Of a stretch of 64,000 nt of DNA, positions 46,884 through 59,074 are shown one piece after another. A program made the position numbers and the translations under genes. The stretch's first letter is position 1. The number at the start of each line of letters is the position of its first letter. The notes below the pieces were generated by a model. The model did no database searches, was not told where the DNA came from, and worked only from the letters and a program-made list of their open reading frames with translations. Source of the stretch: Archivesica marissinica (taxonomy: Eukaryota; Mollusca; Bivalvia; Venerida; Vesicomyidae); assembly GCA_014843695.1 (NCBI GenBank), contig CM026403.1:48813353-48877352 (forward strand), read 5' to 3'.

Positions 46884-47109
46884 CTAGTGGTAGATTCCTT
46901 GTTGACGCGCCTGTATGGCATCGTATGATTTGGCCCACCAGCTGGCGTAACACCTGCGCACAACGTCTGTCATATACTTGGCAGCTTCCCTCTCATTCGA
47001 GTTGGGCATGAACCTCTGCCGCAACTGCTTGATGGTCTGACCCCGGAAACACGGCAGCCCTGTATCCAACATCAGAGATACGAGGCACGTGATAGCATCT
47101 TGATACGGT
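46884..47109 (-). CDS. PI4KA: PI4KA last coding exon (C-terminus of the kinase)
   Basis: The exon starts after a TTTCAG acceptor at 47110 and ends with TAG at 46884. It encodes PYQDAITCLVSLMLDTGLPC, FRGQTIKQLRQRF and a C-terminus ending YDAIQARQQGIYH. This closely matches the last helices of the C-lobe of phosphatidylinositol 4-kinase alpha, the plasma-membrane enzyme that makes PI4P. The length of 226 bases completes the Arg codon begun by the previous exon (AG + A), so the reading frame is consistent across the 4.5-kb intron. Part of this exon is duplicated, inverted, at 61291-61388. Confidence 0.9.
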
Positions 47110-47234
47110 CTGAAATCATTCAATTACATTATTAAACATCACTGACCCCTCATCATGCATAATCATGCAGATTTTATCATAAATGATGAATTTTAAATCT
47201 TATGTCGTGTTACACTCGTTAACACAATATTGTC

Positions 47235-50045
47235 AATATGTGTACTGGTATTATCAATGTGTGTACTGGTATTGTCAATATATGTAATGGTATTGTCAAT
47301 ATGTGTAATGGTATTATCAATATGTGTAATGGTATTGTCAATATGTGTAATGGACCAGTATCAATATGTGTAATGGTATTATCAATGTGTGTAATGGTAT
47401 TATCAATTTGTGTAATGGACCAGTATCAATATGTGTAATGGTATTATCAATGTGTGTAATGGTATTATCAATGTGTGTAATGGTATTATCAATGTGTGTA
47501 ATGGTATTATCAATATATGTAATGGTATTATCAATATGTGTAATGGTATTATCAATGTGTGTAATGGTATTATCAATGTGTGTAATGGTATTATCAATGT
47601 GTGTAATGGTATTATCAATGTGTGTAATGGTATTATCAATTTGTGTAATGGACCAGTATCAATATGTGTAATGGTATTGTCAATATGTGTAATGGACCAG
47701 TATCAATATGTGTAATGGTATTATCAATATGTGTAATGGTATTATCAATATGTGTAATGGTATTGTCAATATGTGTAATGGACCAGTATCAATATGTGTA
47801 ATGGTATTATCAATATGTGTAATGGTATTATCAATGTGTGTAATGGTATTATCAATATGTGTAATGGTATTATCAATGTGTGTAATGGACCAGTATCAAT
47901 ATATGTAATGGTATTATCAATATGTGTAATGGTATTATCAATATATGTAATGGTATGTGTAATGGTATTATCAATATGTGTAATGGTATTATCAATGTGT
48001 GTAATGGTATTATCAATGTGTGTAATGGACAGTATCAATATGTGTAATGGTATTATCAATGTGTGTAATGGTATTATCAATATGTGTAATGGACCAGTAT
48101 CAATATGTGTAATGGTATTATCAATGTGTGTAATGGTATTATCAATATGTGTAATGGACATTATCAATGTGTGTAATGGTATTATCAATTTGTGTAATGG
48201 ACCAGTATCAATGTGTGTAATGGTATTATCAATATGTGTAATGGACCAGTATCAATATGTGTAATGGTATTATCAATGTGTGTAATGGTATTATCAATGT
48301 GTGTAATGGTATTATCAATATGTGTAATGGACCAGTATCAATGTGTGTAATGGTATTATCAATTTGTGTAATGGACCAGTATCAATATGTGTAATGGTAT
48401 TATCAATATGTGTAATGGTATTATCAATGTGTGTAATGGTATTATCAATATGTGTAATGGTATTATCAATATGTGTAATGGTATTATCAATGTGTGTAAT
48501 GGTATTATCAATGTGTGTAATGGACCAGTATCAATATGTGTAATGGTATTATCAATATGTGTAATGGACCAGTATCAATGTGTGTAATGGTATTATCAAT
48601 GTGTGTAATGGTATTATCAATATGTGTAATGGTATTATCAATGTGTGTAATGGTATTATCAATGTGTGTAATGGTATTATCAATATGTGTAATGGTATTA
48701 TCAATGTGTGTAATGGTATTATCAATGTGTGTAATGGACCAGTATCAATGTGTGTAATGGTATTGTCAATATGTGTAATGGTATTATCAATATGTGTAAT
48801 GGTATTATCAATGTGTGTAATGGACCAGTATCAATATGTGTAATGGTATTGTCAATATGTGTAATGGTATTATCAATATGTGTAATGGTATTATCAATTT
48901 GTGTAATGGACCAGTATCAATATGTGTAATGGTATTATCAATATGTGTAATGGTATTGTCAATATGTGTAATGGTATTATCAATGTGTGTAATGGACCAG
49001 TATCAATATGTGTAATGGTATTGTCAATATGTGTAATGGTATTATCAATATGTGTAATGGTATTATCAATTTGTGTAATGGACCAGTATCAATATGTGTA
49101 ATGGTATTGTCAATATGTGTAATGGTATTGTCAATATGTGTAATGGTATTGTCAATGTGTGTAATGGTATTATCAATGTGTGTAATGGTATTATCAATAT
49201 GTGTAATGGTATTATCAATATGTGTAATGGTATTATCAATGTGTGTAATGGTATTGTCAATATGTGTAATGGTATTATCAATATGTGTAATGGTATTGTC
49301 AATATATGTAATGGTATTATCAATATGTGTAATGGTATTGTCAATATGTGTAATGGTATTGTCAATGTGTGTAATGGACCAGTATCAATATGTGTAATGG
49401 TATTGTCAATATGTGTAATGGTATTATCAATATGTGTAATGGTATTATCAATATGTGTAATGGTATTGTCAATATGTGTAATGGTATTGTCAATATGTGT
49501 AATGGTATTATCAATGTGTGTAATGGACCAGTATCAATGTGTGTAATGGACCAGTATCAATATGTGTAATGGTATTATCAATATGTGTAATGGTATTATC
49601 AATATATGTAATGGTATTGTCAATATGTGTAATGGTATTATCAATGTGTGTAATGGTATTGTCAATATGTGTAATGGTATTATCAATATATGTAATGGTA
49701 TTGTCAATATGTGTAATGGTATTGTCAATATGTGTAATGGTATTATCAATGTGTGTAATGGACCATTATCAATATGTGTAATGGTATTATCAATATGTGT
49801 AATGGACCATTATCAATATGTGTAATGGTATTATCAATATGTGTAATGGACCATTATCAATATGTGTAATGGTATTATCAATGTGTGTAATGGACCATTA
49901 TCAATATGTGTAATGGTATTATCAATGTGTGTAATGGACCATTATCAATATGTGTAATGGTATTATCAATGTGTGTAATGGACCAGTATCAATATGTGTA
50001 ATGGACCATTATCAATATATGTAATGGTATGTGTAATGGTATTGT
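47235..50045 (+). repeat. 21-bp minisatellite in a PI4KA intron
   Basis: Units ATGTGTAATGGTATTATCAA plus one base, with ATTGTC variants. At irregular intervals the unit switches to GTGTAATGGACCAGTATCAA, which acts as a marker of higher-order copies (for example 47347, 47415, 47645, 47690). Near the right end ACCATTATCAA units dominate. About 130 units. Confidence 0.94.
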
Positions 50046-50179
50046 CAATTACAATTTTATCACCAATATGCACTGTGCAGTAAAAGATCACTGTGTAATC
50101 GGTTGTTGAGGATTGATGTTTGGCTGTATGTAATTTTTGTTGGTTTTGGGGGTTTAAAGTCAATTGACAGCTTTTCACT

Positions 50180-50390
50180 ACATGGCAAATCTACAGCTAT
50201 TATTGATGGAGGAAGACTTCCAAGCAGTATTACAAGCACAGACGGGCACCTGGGTAGAACCACCAAGCTTCCGCAAGCCAGCTACTTAGCTTCCTCACTT
50301 AAAAATAGACACTCTATTGACACCCAGTGGGATTCGATGCTACATCGGTGAGGGGCAGTGATTCTCGTGTAACTGGTTATATAGGAAACC
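50180..50390 (-). repeat. tRNA-like SINE, family E, diverged copy
   Basis: It shares GGTAGAACCACCAAGCTTCC and CAGCTACTTAGCTTCCTCAC with the copy at 255-455, plus a degenerate tRNA-like head (GGGATTCGATGC and further right). It lies in the last PI4KA intron. Confidence 0.55.
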
Positions 50391-50764
50391 GTCTATCACT
50401 GAGACTGTAATTATCAGGATCGTTTTTTAAGTAAACATTTATCTGATTGAATAAATCTATAATGTGGACAAATTGCTGAGTATGTTGCATGACAGACTTC
50501 CAAAAGTAACCGCTATATTGGAAATCTTAAAATCATCAAATATTGTGGGAATTATACCAGGTAATTTAAAATCGTAAATGAATTGATAATGGTCGACTTA
50601 GCGACATATCAAGCGACAATTGGCAGTTTCTGAGGATCAAGTGTACGCTTTGAGAATGGTTTATGAGGAAACTGCAGACAAGAAAGGTACAAAACAAGGC
50701 TAAAATTGTGGGAAAAACTTGTCAAAAAATCCTAAAGATTGGCTAAACTTCAGTCAACAATGTA
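50391..50764. other. intronic sequence, nothing recognised
   Basis: AT-rich PI4KA intron between a SINE and an 82-bp tandem repeat. No exon-like segment was found on the minus strand. Confidence 0.5.
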
Positions 50765-51265
50765 GATGACCATTTCCTCACGGCTACAGTCAACATGACC
50801 GACGCCACAACATGGTACAGGGGATAGCTGGGATGTTACGTTTCAGGATGACCATTTCCTCACGGCTACAGTCAACATGACCGACGCCACATCATGGCAC
50901 AGGGGATAGCTGGGATGTCACGTTTCAGGATGACCATTTCCTCACGGCTACAGTCAACATGACCGACACCACATCATGGTACAGGGGATAGCCGGGTTGT
51001 TACGTTTAAGGATGACCATTTCCTAGCGGCTACAGTCAACATGACCGACGCCACATCATGGTACAGGGGATAGCCGGGTTGTCACGTTTCAGGATGACCA
51101 TTTCCTCACGGCTACAGTCAACATGACCGATGCCACATCATGGTACAGGGGATAGCTGGGATGTCACGTTTCAGGATGACCATTTCCTCACGGCTACAGT
51201 CAACATGACCGACGCCACATCATGGTACAGGGGACACCGGGAAGTTAAGTTTCAGGATGACCATT
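50765..51265 (+). repeat. 82-bp tandem repeat, six units
   Basis: Units start GATGACCATTTCCTCACGGC and contain CATGACCGACGCCACATCAT and GGTACAGGGGATAGC. The period is 82 bp; the last unit is altered (GGGGACACCGGGAAGTTAAG). It lies in the last PI4KA intron. Confidence 0.92.
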
Positions 51266-51379
51266 TCATCTTTAATTTACCTCCATTACAGAGAGCTATC
51301 ATTATATACAGAACAAAATGTTATACAATTCAAAGCACATAGTGCGTGACAACCGTAGCCCTTTGGCAGATAAAATCAC

Positions 51380-51544
51380 TTTTGCAAAGAATAGAGCCAG
51401 ATCAGTGCCATCTGATCAGGCTCTATGCTGTTTGCTATTTGGATATCAGAGCTAAAACACTTGGCTGAATAGCAAACAACATAGATCCTGATCAGACGTG
51501 GCACTACGCCGCAACTGATCTGGATCTATGTTATTTGCAAAATT
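51380..51544. mobile_element. palindromic MITE, copy A
   Basis: Ends TTTTGCAAAGAATAGAGCCA and, inverted, TGGATCTATGTTATTTGCAAAA, so the two halves fold back. The interior contains TGATCAGGCTCTATGCTGTT and its partner AACATAGATCCTGATCAGA. The same element is seen at 58603-58844 with longer ends. Non-coding DNA transposon derivative. Confidence 0.7.
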
Positions 51545-51649
51545 GATTTTATTTACACAATCGGCAAAAGAGTCAATACACTGGTAAATGAGGGACTTTA
51601 AAAATAAATTTGTAAATGCAACTTTAATAAATGTGTACATTCTCTCACC

Positions 51650-51808
51650 TCACTGCTAAATATCCCTGCACACAGAGTTCCATAAACCACTGGAATGGTT
51701 CCGCTTCCTCCTTCCCACCCATGATCATTATCATCTCATCAGTGAGCTTCATGTCTGGTTCCCAGCCCAGGTTACCACCAGGAGAACTCTCAAACATGAA
51801 TCCAAAAT
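51650..51808 (-). CDS. PI4KA: PI4KA exon with the DFG loop (activation segment)
   Basis: Acceptor TTTCAG is just right of 51808 and a GTGAGA donor lies left of 51650 (edge certain to within one base). It encodes [40 protein letters not shown] and [12 protein letters not shown]. With the last base of the previous exon the first codon becomes Asp, so the D-F-G metal-binding motif is split over the junction. The segment downstream is the activation loop that decides lipid specificity in PI4-kinases. It ends with AG, completed by A of the last exon to give Arg. Confidence 0.9.
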
Positions 51809-51984
51809 CTGAAATATTTGTTTAAAAAAACAAACTTTCATGTTTCTCAGATAATACTATACTTTAGTTTGAAGAATGGTACACACATTATAATGTAGCG
51901 TAAAATGTTGACGCTCCGGCATGTTTAGCTAACTTATACATTTGCAGTGGAGATATAATATAGTCATGTACATAATAGTTTATC

Positions 51985-52215
51985 AGTGTTATATATGTAT
52001 AATTATGTTAGTAATATTATTATAATTGTTATATATGTATAATTATGTTAGTAATATTATTATAATTGTTATATATGTATAATTATGTTAGTAATATTAT
52101 TATAATTGTTATATATGTATAATTATGTTAGTAATATTATTATAATTGTTATATATGTATAATTATGTTAGTAATATTATTATAATTGTTATATTGTATA
52201 TATGTTAGTAATATT
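51985..52215 (+). repeat. 40-bp AT-rich tandem repeat, interrupted by a SINE
   Basis: About six units of TTGTTATATATGTATAATTA followed by TGTTAGTAATATTATTATAA. The array resumes at 52460-52530 after the inserted SINE, and a further unit lies near 52835-52875 after a second SINE. Both insertions are therefore younger than the array. Confidence 0.9.
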
Positions 52216-52221
52216 ATTTTT

Positions 52222-52456
52222 TTTGTTTATACAAATTTATTTTAGCTCGATTGCGAAACAAGTTATTTCAACTTATATAAATCACTCTCGAGACCTCATT
52301 CCTGATGGAATCCATCGCCACGAGGGAGAGAGAAGAGGCAACGTGGAATTTAAATGCCTTGCCTAAGGGCACAATCGTAATGACTCCAGTGGGGCTCGAA
52401 CTCCGGACCGTTCGCACCTGAAGCGAACGCGCATCCACTGCGCTATCACGATTTCC
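52222..52456 (-). repeat. tRNA-derived SINE, family B, full-length copy
   Basis: On the minus strand a tRNA-like head comes first (GATAGCGCAGTGGATGCG as A box, GGAGTTCGAGCCCC as B box), followed by the body AAGGCATTTAAATTCCACG and a tail ending in an A-rich stretch. It is inserted in the 40-bp AT-rich array. Confidence 0.8.
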
Positions 52457-52540
52457 AATCTAATTGTTATATATGTATAATTATGTTAGTAATATTATTA
52501 TAATTGTTATATATGTATAATTATGTTAGTATGTGTGTGT

Positions 52541-52826
52541 GTTTTTACGTTTATTTATCGTCGCTACCGGTTGCCCATATGAGCGATGCCTCCTGAAGAT
52601 ATTAGTCATTTTAGATTTTGGAGGATAGTGCAGTGATACAGACAGAGACCCATTCCAGAGTCTCCTCTTGTTGTTTAACGTGCACGGTGTAAAGCACAGA
52701 CACGAGACCTTGGTTTAACGTCCCATCTGAAAGACTGTTAATTTTATTAGGGTCAGATGGGGGATCGAACCTGCGATCCCTGGATTACCAGTCCAGCGTG
52801 TTACCACTGGACTACAGATCCGTCTG
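52541..52826 (-). repeat. tRNA-derived SINE, family A, full-length copy
   Basis: On the minus strand: tRNA-Thr-like head (A box TAGTCCAGTGGTAACACG, loop CTGGTAA, B box GGTTCGATCCC), central part with GGTCTCGTGTCTGTGC and CTGGAATGGGTCTCTGTC, and a 3' end with CATATGGGCAACCGGTAGCG. Other copies are at 40920, 61912 and 62741. A working tRNA gene is rejected because of the conserved SINE body. Confidence 0.8.
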
Positions 52827-52874
52827 TTTTTTTAGTAATATTATTATTCTTGTTATATATGTATAATTATGTTA

Positions 52875-53490
<616 letters not shown>

Positions 53491-53521
53491 CTAAAAATGA
53501 ATAATATGTCCACTTAAGATT

Positions 53522-53755
53522 AAACTTTATTTGCGAAACAAGTTTTAACAATAAATATTAATCACTCTCGTTGGCGCGGATAACAGCGAAAAGGTGGTCA
53601 TTCGTGTGGGAGGAAACCGCAGTACCCGGAGAAAACCCACCTGTCCAATATGGCGACCACCGTACCATCTCACATACTTACCGGTCCGAGGATCGAACCC
53701 GGGTTGCATTGGTGAGAAGTGATCTGGCTAACCACTGCGCTAATCGGACAGCCGA
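53522..53755 (-). repeat. tRNA-derived SINE, family C
   Basis: On the minus strand: head GATTAGCGCAGTGGTTAGCC (A box) and GGGTTCGATCCTCGG (B box), body with GGGTTTTCTCCGGGTACTGC, and a tail ATTTGCGAAACAAGTTTTAA that resembles the family B tail (GCGAAACAAGTTATTTCAAC). Families B and C thus share a 3' end, as expected if one LINE mobilises both. Confidence 0.7.
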
Positions 53756-53888
53756 TATGTTCGTTTGTATATCCTCTCCATCTCATCTAATAGATTCTAT
53801 CTATCTATAAGAACGTAACATAATATTCTTTCCACACTTCTTTGATATATTGTTTTGGGAATTTGATATAATGAAATGACCTCTCAGT

Positions 53889-54124
53889 TTAACCCTTTCC
53901 CTCATAGAAGCACCTCTTGATGCCATAACCAATATGGCATACATTGACAATGTAGTAGCCAAACCAATGTTCATAATGCAAGCCAGAATCTCATGTAGTC
54001 CCAGTAATATCTATGGAGGTGGGATAGATATGGTGACTACTTATCCACTGCATGATAGTTAAACGGCGTTTGCATGGAGATATAATAGTATATTAACCTA
54101 AATCTCTATGAAGGAAAGGGTTAA
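53889..54124 (+). mobile_element. TTAA-flanked MITE, second family
   Basis: The left end TTAACCCTTTCCCTCATAGA and the right end TCTATGAAGGAAAGGGTTAA are imperfect inverted repeats bounded by TTAA. The interior contains CCATAACCAATATGGCATAC and is non-coding. The right end continues into a 66-bp tandem array made from the element's own terminus. Confidence 0.65.
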
Positions 54125-54454
54125 ATGGCTGTCGTTTGCATGGAGATATAATAGTATATTAACCTAAATCTCTATGAAGGAAAGGGTTAAATGGCTGTCG
54201 TTTGCATGGAGATATAATAGTATATTAACCTAAATCTCTATGAAGGAAAGGGTTAAATGGCTGTCGTTTGTATGGAGATATAATAGTATATTAACCTAAA
54301 CCTCTATGAAGGAAAGGGTTAAATGGCTGTCGTTTGCATGGAGATATAATAGTATATTAACCTAAATCTCTATGAAGGAAAGGGTTAAATGGCTGTCGTT
54401 TGCATGGAGATATAATAGTATATTAACCTAAATCTCTATGAAGGAAAGGGTTAA
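54055..54454 (+). repeat. 66-bp tandem array built from a MITE end
   Basis: Six units of ATGGCTGTCGTTTGCATGGA, a middle part, and CTCTATGAAGGAAAGGGTTAA. TTAA recurs every 66 bp at 54121, 54187, 54253, 54319, 54385 and 54451. Units are nearly identical, so the amplification is recent. Confidence 0.9.
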
Positions 54455-54737
54455 GTAATGCAATGGTACTATTAATTTTTTTAACCCTTTTCTGCATACA
54501 GAAGAGGCCAGTTGCACATTTTATCTCCATAAAAATTATGGTTGATAAGCAATAGTCACACTGTACTACATAATCAAAATATATGGGAATAGATATTGAG
54601 GTGGATCTGTGGCTATAAAAGTATTGTTTAATTAAAGTGTCACCTCTATTGAAAGGGCCGCCAGCCATTTCTGACTTATGAGACACCTTTTTTGTGAGCA
54701 TCAGTACTTCCGAAATCCTATCATTGTATGCCAGGCG

Positions 54738-54873
54738 CCAGGCAATCGGTAACCATTATTTAACTAGCTGGTGGCTCACAAACCGGCCATATCAGAACGG
54801 TCACCCGACGAGGTTCGAACCTTCGACCTCTCACTCTGTCTGCGGACGCCTTAACCACTAGGCCACGGAGATG
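54738..54873 (-). repeat. tRNA-like SINE head, family D
   Basis: On the minus strand GTGGCCTAGTGGTTAAGGCG (A box) and GAAGGTTCGAACCTCG (B box) with ~45 bases between, followed by a short body. It is a tRNA-derived repeat and not a clear tRNA gene, because no matching acceptor stem is visible. Confidence 0.5.
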
Positions 54874-55137
54874 GTGTGGGAAGAAATATAGGTGTTGGAT
54901 AGCGTTTATGTAGAGTAAACCAATAATTATGGCAAACTACTGTGATGAAACGAAATTATACTGACTCCTCGGATATGTGTCTAGGATATGTTAGTTTAAT
55001 CATATTTTATTGCTCGATTAGTTTTTTTTACATATATACATGTGAATACAAACATGACAAATTAAAGAAAAGCAAACGGGTCGGGCCACAAGTTCTAGCA
55101 ACATTAGTTACGGCCCTTCCCGAAAAGACACAATAGC

Positions 55138-58090
55138 ACAGCTGGGTACATCCATATCCTATACACATATCTGAGGATAGACACAATAACACAGCTGGGT
55201 ACATCCATATGTGTCTAGGATATGGATGTACCCAGCTGTGTTATTGTGTCTATCCTCGGATATGTGTCTATAGAGGATATGGATGTACCCAGCTGTGTTA
55301 TTGTGTCTATCCTCAGATATGTGTATAGGATATGGATGTACCCAGCTGTGTTATTGTGTCTATCCTCAGATATGTGTATAGGATATGGATGTACCCAGCT
55401 GTGTTATTGTGTCTATCCTCAGATATGTGTATAGGATATGGATGTACCCAGCTGCGTTATTGTGTCTATCCTCAGATATGTGTCTAGGATATGGATGTAC
55501 CCAGCTGTGTTATTGTGTCTATCCTCGGATATGGATGTACCCAGCTGTGTTATTGTGTCTATCCTCAGATATGTGTATAGGATATGGATGTACCCAGCTG
55601 TGCTATTGCGTCTATCCTCGGATATGTGTATAGGATATGGATGTACCCAGCTGTGTTATTGTGTCTATCCTCGGATATGTGTCTAGGATTTGGATGTACC
55701 CAGCTGTGTTATTGTGTCTATCCTTGTATGTGTCTAGGATATGGATGTACCAGCTGTGTTATTGTGTCTATCCTCGGATATGTGTCTATAGAGGATATGG
55801 ATGTACCCAGCTGTGTTATTGTGTCTATCCTCGGATATGTGTCTAGGATATGGATGTACCCAGCTGTGTTATTGTGTCTATCCTCAGATATGTGTATAGG
55901 ATATGGATGTACCCAGCTGTGTTATTGTGTCTATCCTCGGATATGTGTCTATAGAGGATATGGATGTACCCAGCTGTGTTATTGTGTCTATCCTCGGATA
56001 TGTGTCTAGGATATGGATGTACCCAGCTGTGTTATTGTGTCTATCCTCAGATATGTGTATAGGATATGGATGTACCCAGCTGTGTTATTGTGTCTATCCT
56101 CAGATATGTGTATAGGATATGGATGTACCCAGCTGTGTTATTGTGTCTATCCTCAGATATGTGTATAGGATATGGATGTACCCAGCTGCGTTATTGTGTC
56201 TATCCTCAGATATGTGTCTAGGATATGGATGTACCCAGCTGTGTTATTGTGTCAATCCTCAGATATGTGTATAGGATATGGATGTACCCAGCTGTGTTAT
56301 TGTGTCTATCCTCGGATATGGATGTACCCAGCTGTGTTATTGTGTCAATCCTCAGATATGTGTCTAGGATATGGATGTACCCAGCTGTGTTATTGTGTCT
56401 ATCCTCGGATATGGATGTACCCAGCTGTGTTATTGTGTCTATCCTCAGATATGTGTATAGGATATGGATGTACCCAGCTGTGCTATTGCGTCTATCCTCG
56501 GATATGTGTATAGGATATGGATGTACCCAGCTGTGTTATTGTGTCAATCCTCGGATATGTGTCTAGGATTTGGATGTACCCAGCTGTGTTATTGTGTCTA
56601 TCCTCGGATATGTGTCTAGGATATGGAGGTACCCAGCTGTGTTATTGTGTCTATCCTTGGATATGTGTCTATAGAGGATATGGATGTACCCAGCTGTGTT
56701 ATTGTGTCTATCCTCAGATATGTGTCTAGGATATGGATGTACCCAGCTGTGTTATTGTGTCTATCCTCAGATATGTGTCTAGGATATGGATGTACCCAGC
56801 TGTGTTATTGTGTCTATCCTTGGATATGTGTCTAGAGGATATGGATGTACCCAGCTGTGTTATTGTGTCTATCCTCGGATATGTGTCTATAGAGGATATG
56901 GATGTACCCAGCTGTGTTATTGTGTCAATCCTCAGATATGTGTCTAGGATATGGATGTACCCAGCTGTGTTATTGTGTCTATCCTCAGATATGTGTCTAG
57001 GATATGGATGTACTCAGCTGTGTTATTGTGTCTATCCTCGGATATGTCTCTATAGAGGATATGGATGTACCCAGCTGTGTTATTGTGTCTATCCTCGGAT
57101 ATGTGTCTATAGAGGATATGGATGTACCCAGCTGTGTTATTGTGTCTATCCTCGGATATGTGTATAGGATATGGATGTACCCAGCTGTGTTATTGTGTCT
57201 ATCCTCGGATATGTGTCTAGGATATGGATGTACCCAGCTGTGTTATTGTGTCTATCCTCAGATATGTGTATAGGATATGGATGTACCCAGCTGTGTTATT
57301 GTGTCTATCCTCGGATATGTGTCTAGGATATGGATGTACCCAGCTGTGTTATTGTGTCTATCCTCGGATATGGATGTACCCAGCTGTGTTATTGTGTCTA
57401 TCCTTGGATATGTGTCTAGGATATGGATGTACCCAGCTGTGTTATTGTGTCTATCCTTGGATATGTGTCTAGGATATGGATGTACTCAGCTGTGTTATTG
57501 TGTCTATCCTTGGATATGTGTATAGGATATGGATGTACCCAGCTGTGTTATTGTGTCTATCCTTGGATATGTGTCTAGGATATGGATGTACTCAGCTGTG
57601 TTATTGTGTCTATCCTTGGATATGTGTCTATAGAGGATATGGATGTACCCAGCTGTGTTATTGTGTCTATCCTCAGATATGTGTATAGGATATGGATGTA
57701 CTCAGCTGTGTTATTGTGTCTATCCTCGGATATGTGTATAGGATATGGATGTACCCAGCTGTGTTATTGTGTCTATCCTCGGATATGTGTCTAGGATTTG
57801 GATGTACCCAGCTGTGTTATTGTGTCTATCCTTGGATATGTGTCTAGGATATGGATGTACTCAGCTGTGTTATTGTGTCTATCCTCGGATATGTGTCTAT
57901 AGAGGATATGGATGTACCCAGCTGTGTTATTGTGTCTATCCTCGAATATGTGTCAAGGATATGGATGTACCCAGCTGTGTTATTGTGTCTATCCTCGGAT
58001 ATGTGTCTAGGATATGGATGTACCCAGCTGTGTTATTGTGTCTATCCTCGGATATGGATGTACCCAGCTGTGTTATTGTGTCTATCCTCT
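55138..58090 (+). repeat. 53-bp tandem array with inverted left end
   Basis: About 55 units of GGATATGTGTCTAGGATATG, GATGTACCCAGCTGTGTTAT and TGTGTCTATCCTC. Variants carry TCTATAGAGG (units 3-4 bp longer) or lack TATGTGTCTAGGA (shorter). The first ~72 bp (55138-55209) are the same unit in reverse orientation, making a palindromic start. Open frames reading MDVPSCVIVSIL are artefacts of the repeat. It lies in a PI4KA intron. Confidence 0.94.
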
Positions 58091-58124
58091 TACAGCATAT
58101 ACAGCATGTACAGCATGTTTCAGC

Positions 58125-58567
58125 TAAATATTGGTAAATGGTAGTCACACGTCAGGAGAAACTGTCACATATAAGCATATTGGTAAATGGTAGTCACACG
58201 TCAGGAGAAACTGTCACATATAAGCATATTGGTAAATGGTAGTCACACGTCAGGAGAAACTGTCACATATAAGCATATTGGTAAATGGTAGTCACACATC
58301 AGGAGAAACTGTCACATATAAGCATATTGGTAAATGGTAGTCACACATCAGGAGAAACTGTCACATATAAGCATATTGGTAAATGGTAGTCACACGTCAG
58401 GAGAAACTGTTACATATAAGCATATTGGTAAATGGTAGTCAAACGTCAGGAGAAACTGTCACATATAAGCATATTGGTAAATGGTAGTCACACGTCAGGA
58501 GAAACTGTCACATATAAGCATATTGGTAAATGGTAGTCACACGTCAGGAGAAACTGTCACATATAAG
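58125..58567 (+). repeat. 49-bp tandem repeat, nine units
   Basis: Units TATTGGTAAATGGTAGTCAC followed by ACGTCAGGAGAAACTGTCAC and ATATAAGCA, nearly identical (occasional ACATCAGG or TTACATA). It directly follows the 53-bp array. Confidence 0.94.
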
Positions 58568-58602
58568 CTCTCGTGTATAAGTGTGGGGGGGGGAGTTTAA
58601 TG

Positions 58603-58844
58603 AACCCTTAAAATGCTAATCCCAACAAAAGTTGCTTTTGCAAACAGCATAGAGCCAGATCTGACAGGACAGAACATGCCATCTGATCAGGCTCTATGCT
58701 GATTGCTATTTCGGATAGTGGAGTTAAAACACTCGGCTGAATAGCAAACAACATAGATCCTGATCAGATGTGGCATAATCCGCGGCTGATCTGAATCTAT
58801 GTTGTTTGCACATTACTTCCAATTTATTGAGCATTTTAAGGGTT
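58603..58844. mobile_element. palindromic MITE, copy B, with long inverted ends
   Basis: AACCCTTAAAATGCT at the left and AGCATTTTAAGGGTT at the right are perfect inverted repeats; inside them, TTGCAAACAGCATAGAGCC pairs with the inverted GATCTATG/TTGTTTGCA block as in copy A (51380-51544). TTAA-rich flanks suggest a piggyBac- or similar-type origin. Located in a PI4KA intron. Confidence 0.75.
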
Positions 58845-58900
58845 AATTGTTGGATTGTTTTCATACGAATGAAATAGCACAATATTATTGGAATACTTAC

Positions 58901-59026
58901 ATCCTGAAATCTGGGCGAGTCCTGGTCCCCGTACTTCTGTATGAAGTATTGATTGAGGCTGATGTCTGTAACCTTACCAATCTGATCCCGAGACTTACTG
59001 TCAGGGATGCACTCTATAACACCACA
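58901..59026 (-). CDS. PI4KA: PI4KA exon (kinase N-lobe/C-lobe hinge region)
   Basis: Acceptor CTTCAG right of 59026 and donor GTAAGT left of 58901 bound 126 bases, exactly 42 codons in phase 0. It encodes CGVIECIPDSKSRDQIGKVT, DISLNQYFIQKYG and DQDSPRFQD. The G-V-I-E-x-I segment is the hinge of PI3/PI4-kinases between the two lobes, where ATP binds. The preceding exon ends with ATAPG, so the join gives the family's usual A-P-G-C-G-V-I-E. Confidence 0.92.
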
Positions 59027-59074
59027 CTGAAGATAAACAGTGTATGTTTAGGCCGGAGGATTATGCACATATGC

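Noticed and set aside
41129..50045. CRISPR-like regular repeats
   Set aside because: All arrays are direct tandem repeats without unique spacers, and the genome is eukaryotic.
55222..58144. Repeated MDVPSCVIVSIL-type open frames
   Set aside because: They are produced by the 53-bp tandem repeat. 53 is not divisible by three, so frames switch every unit; there is no coding signature.
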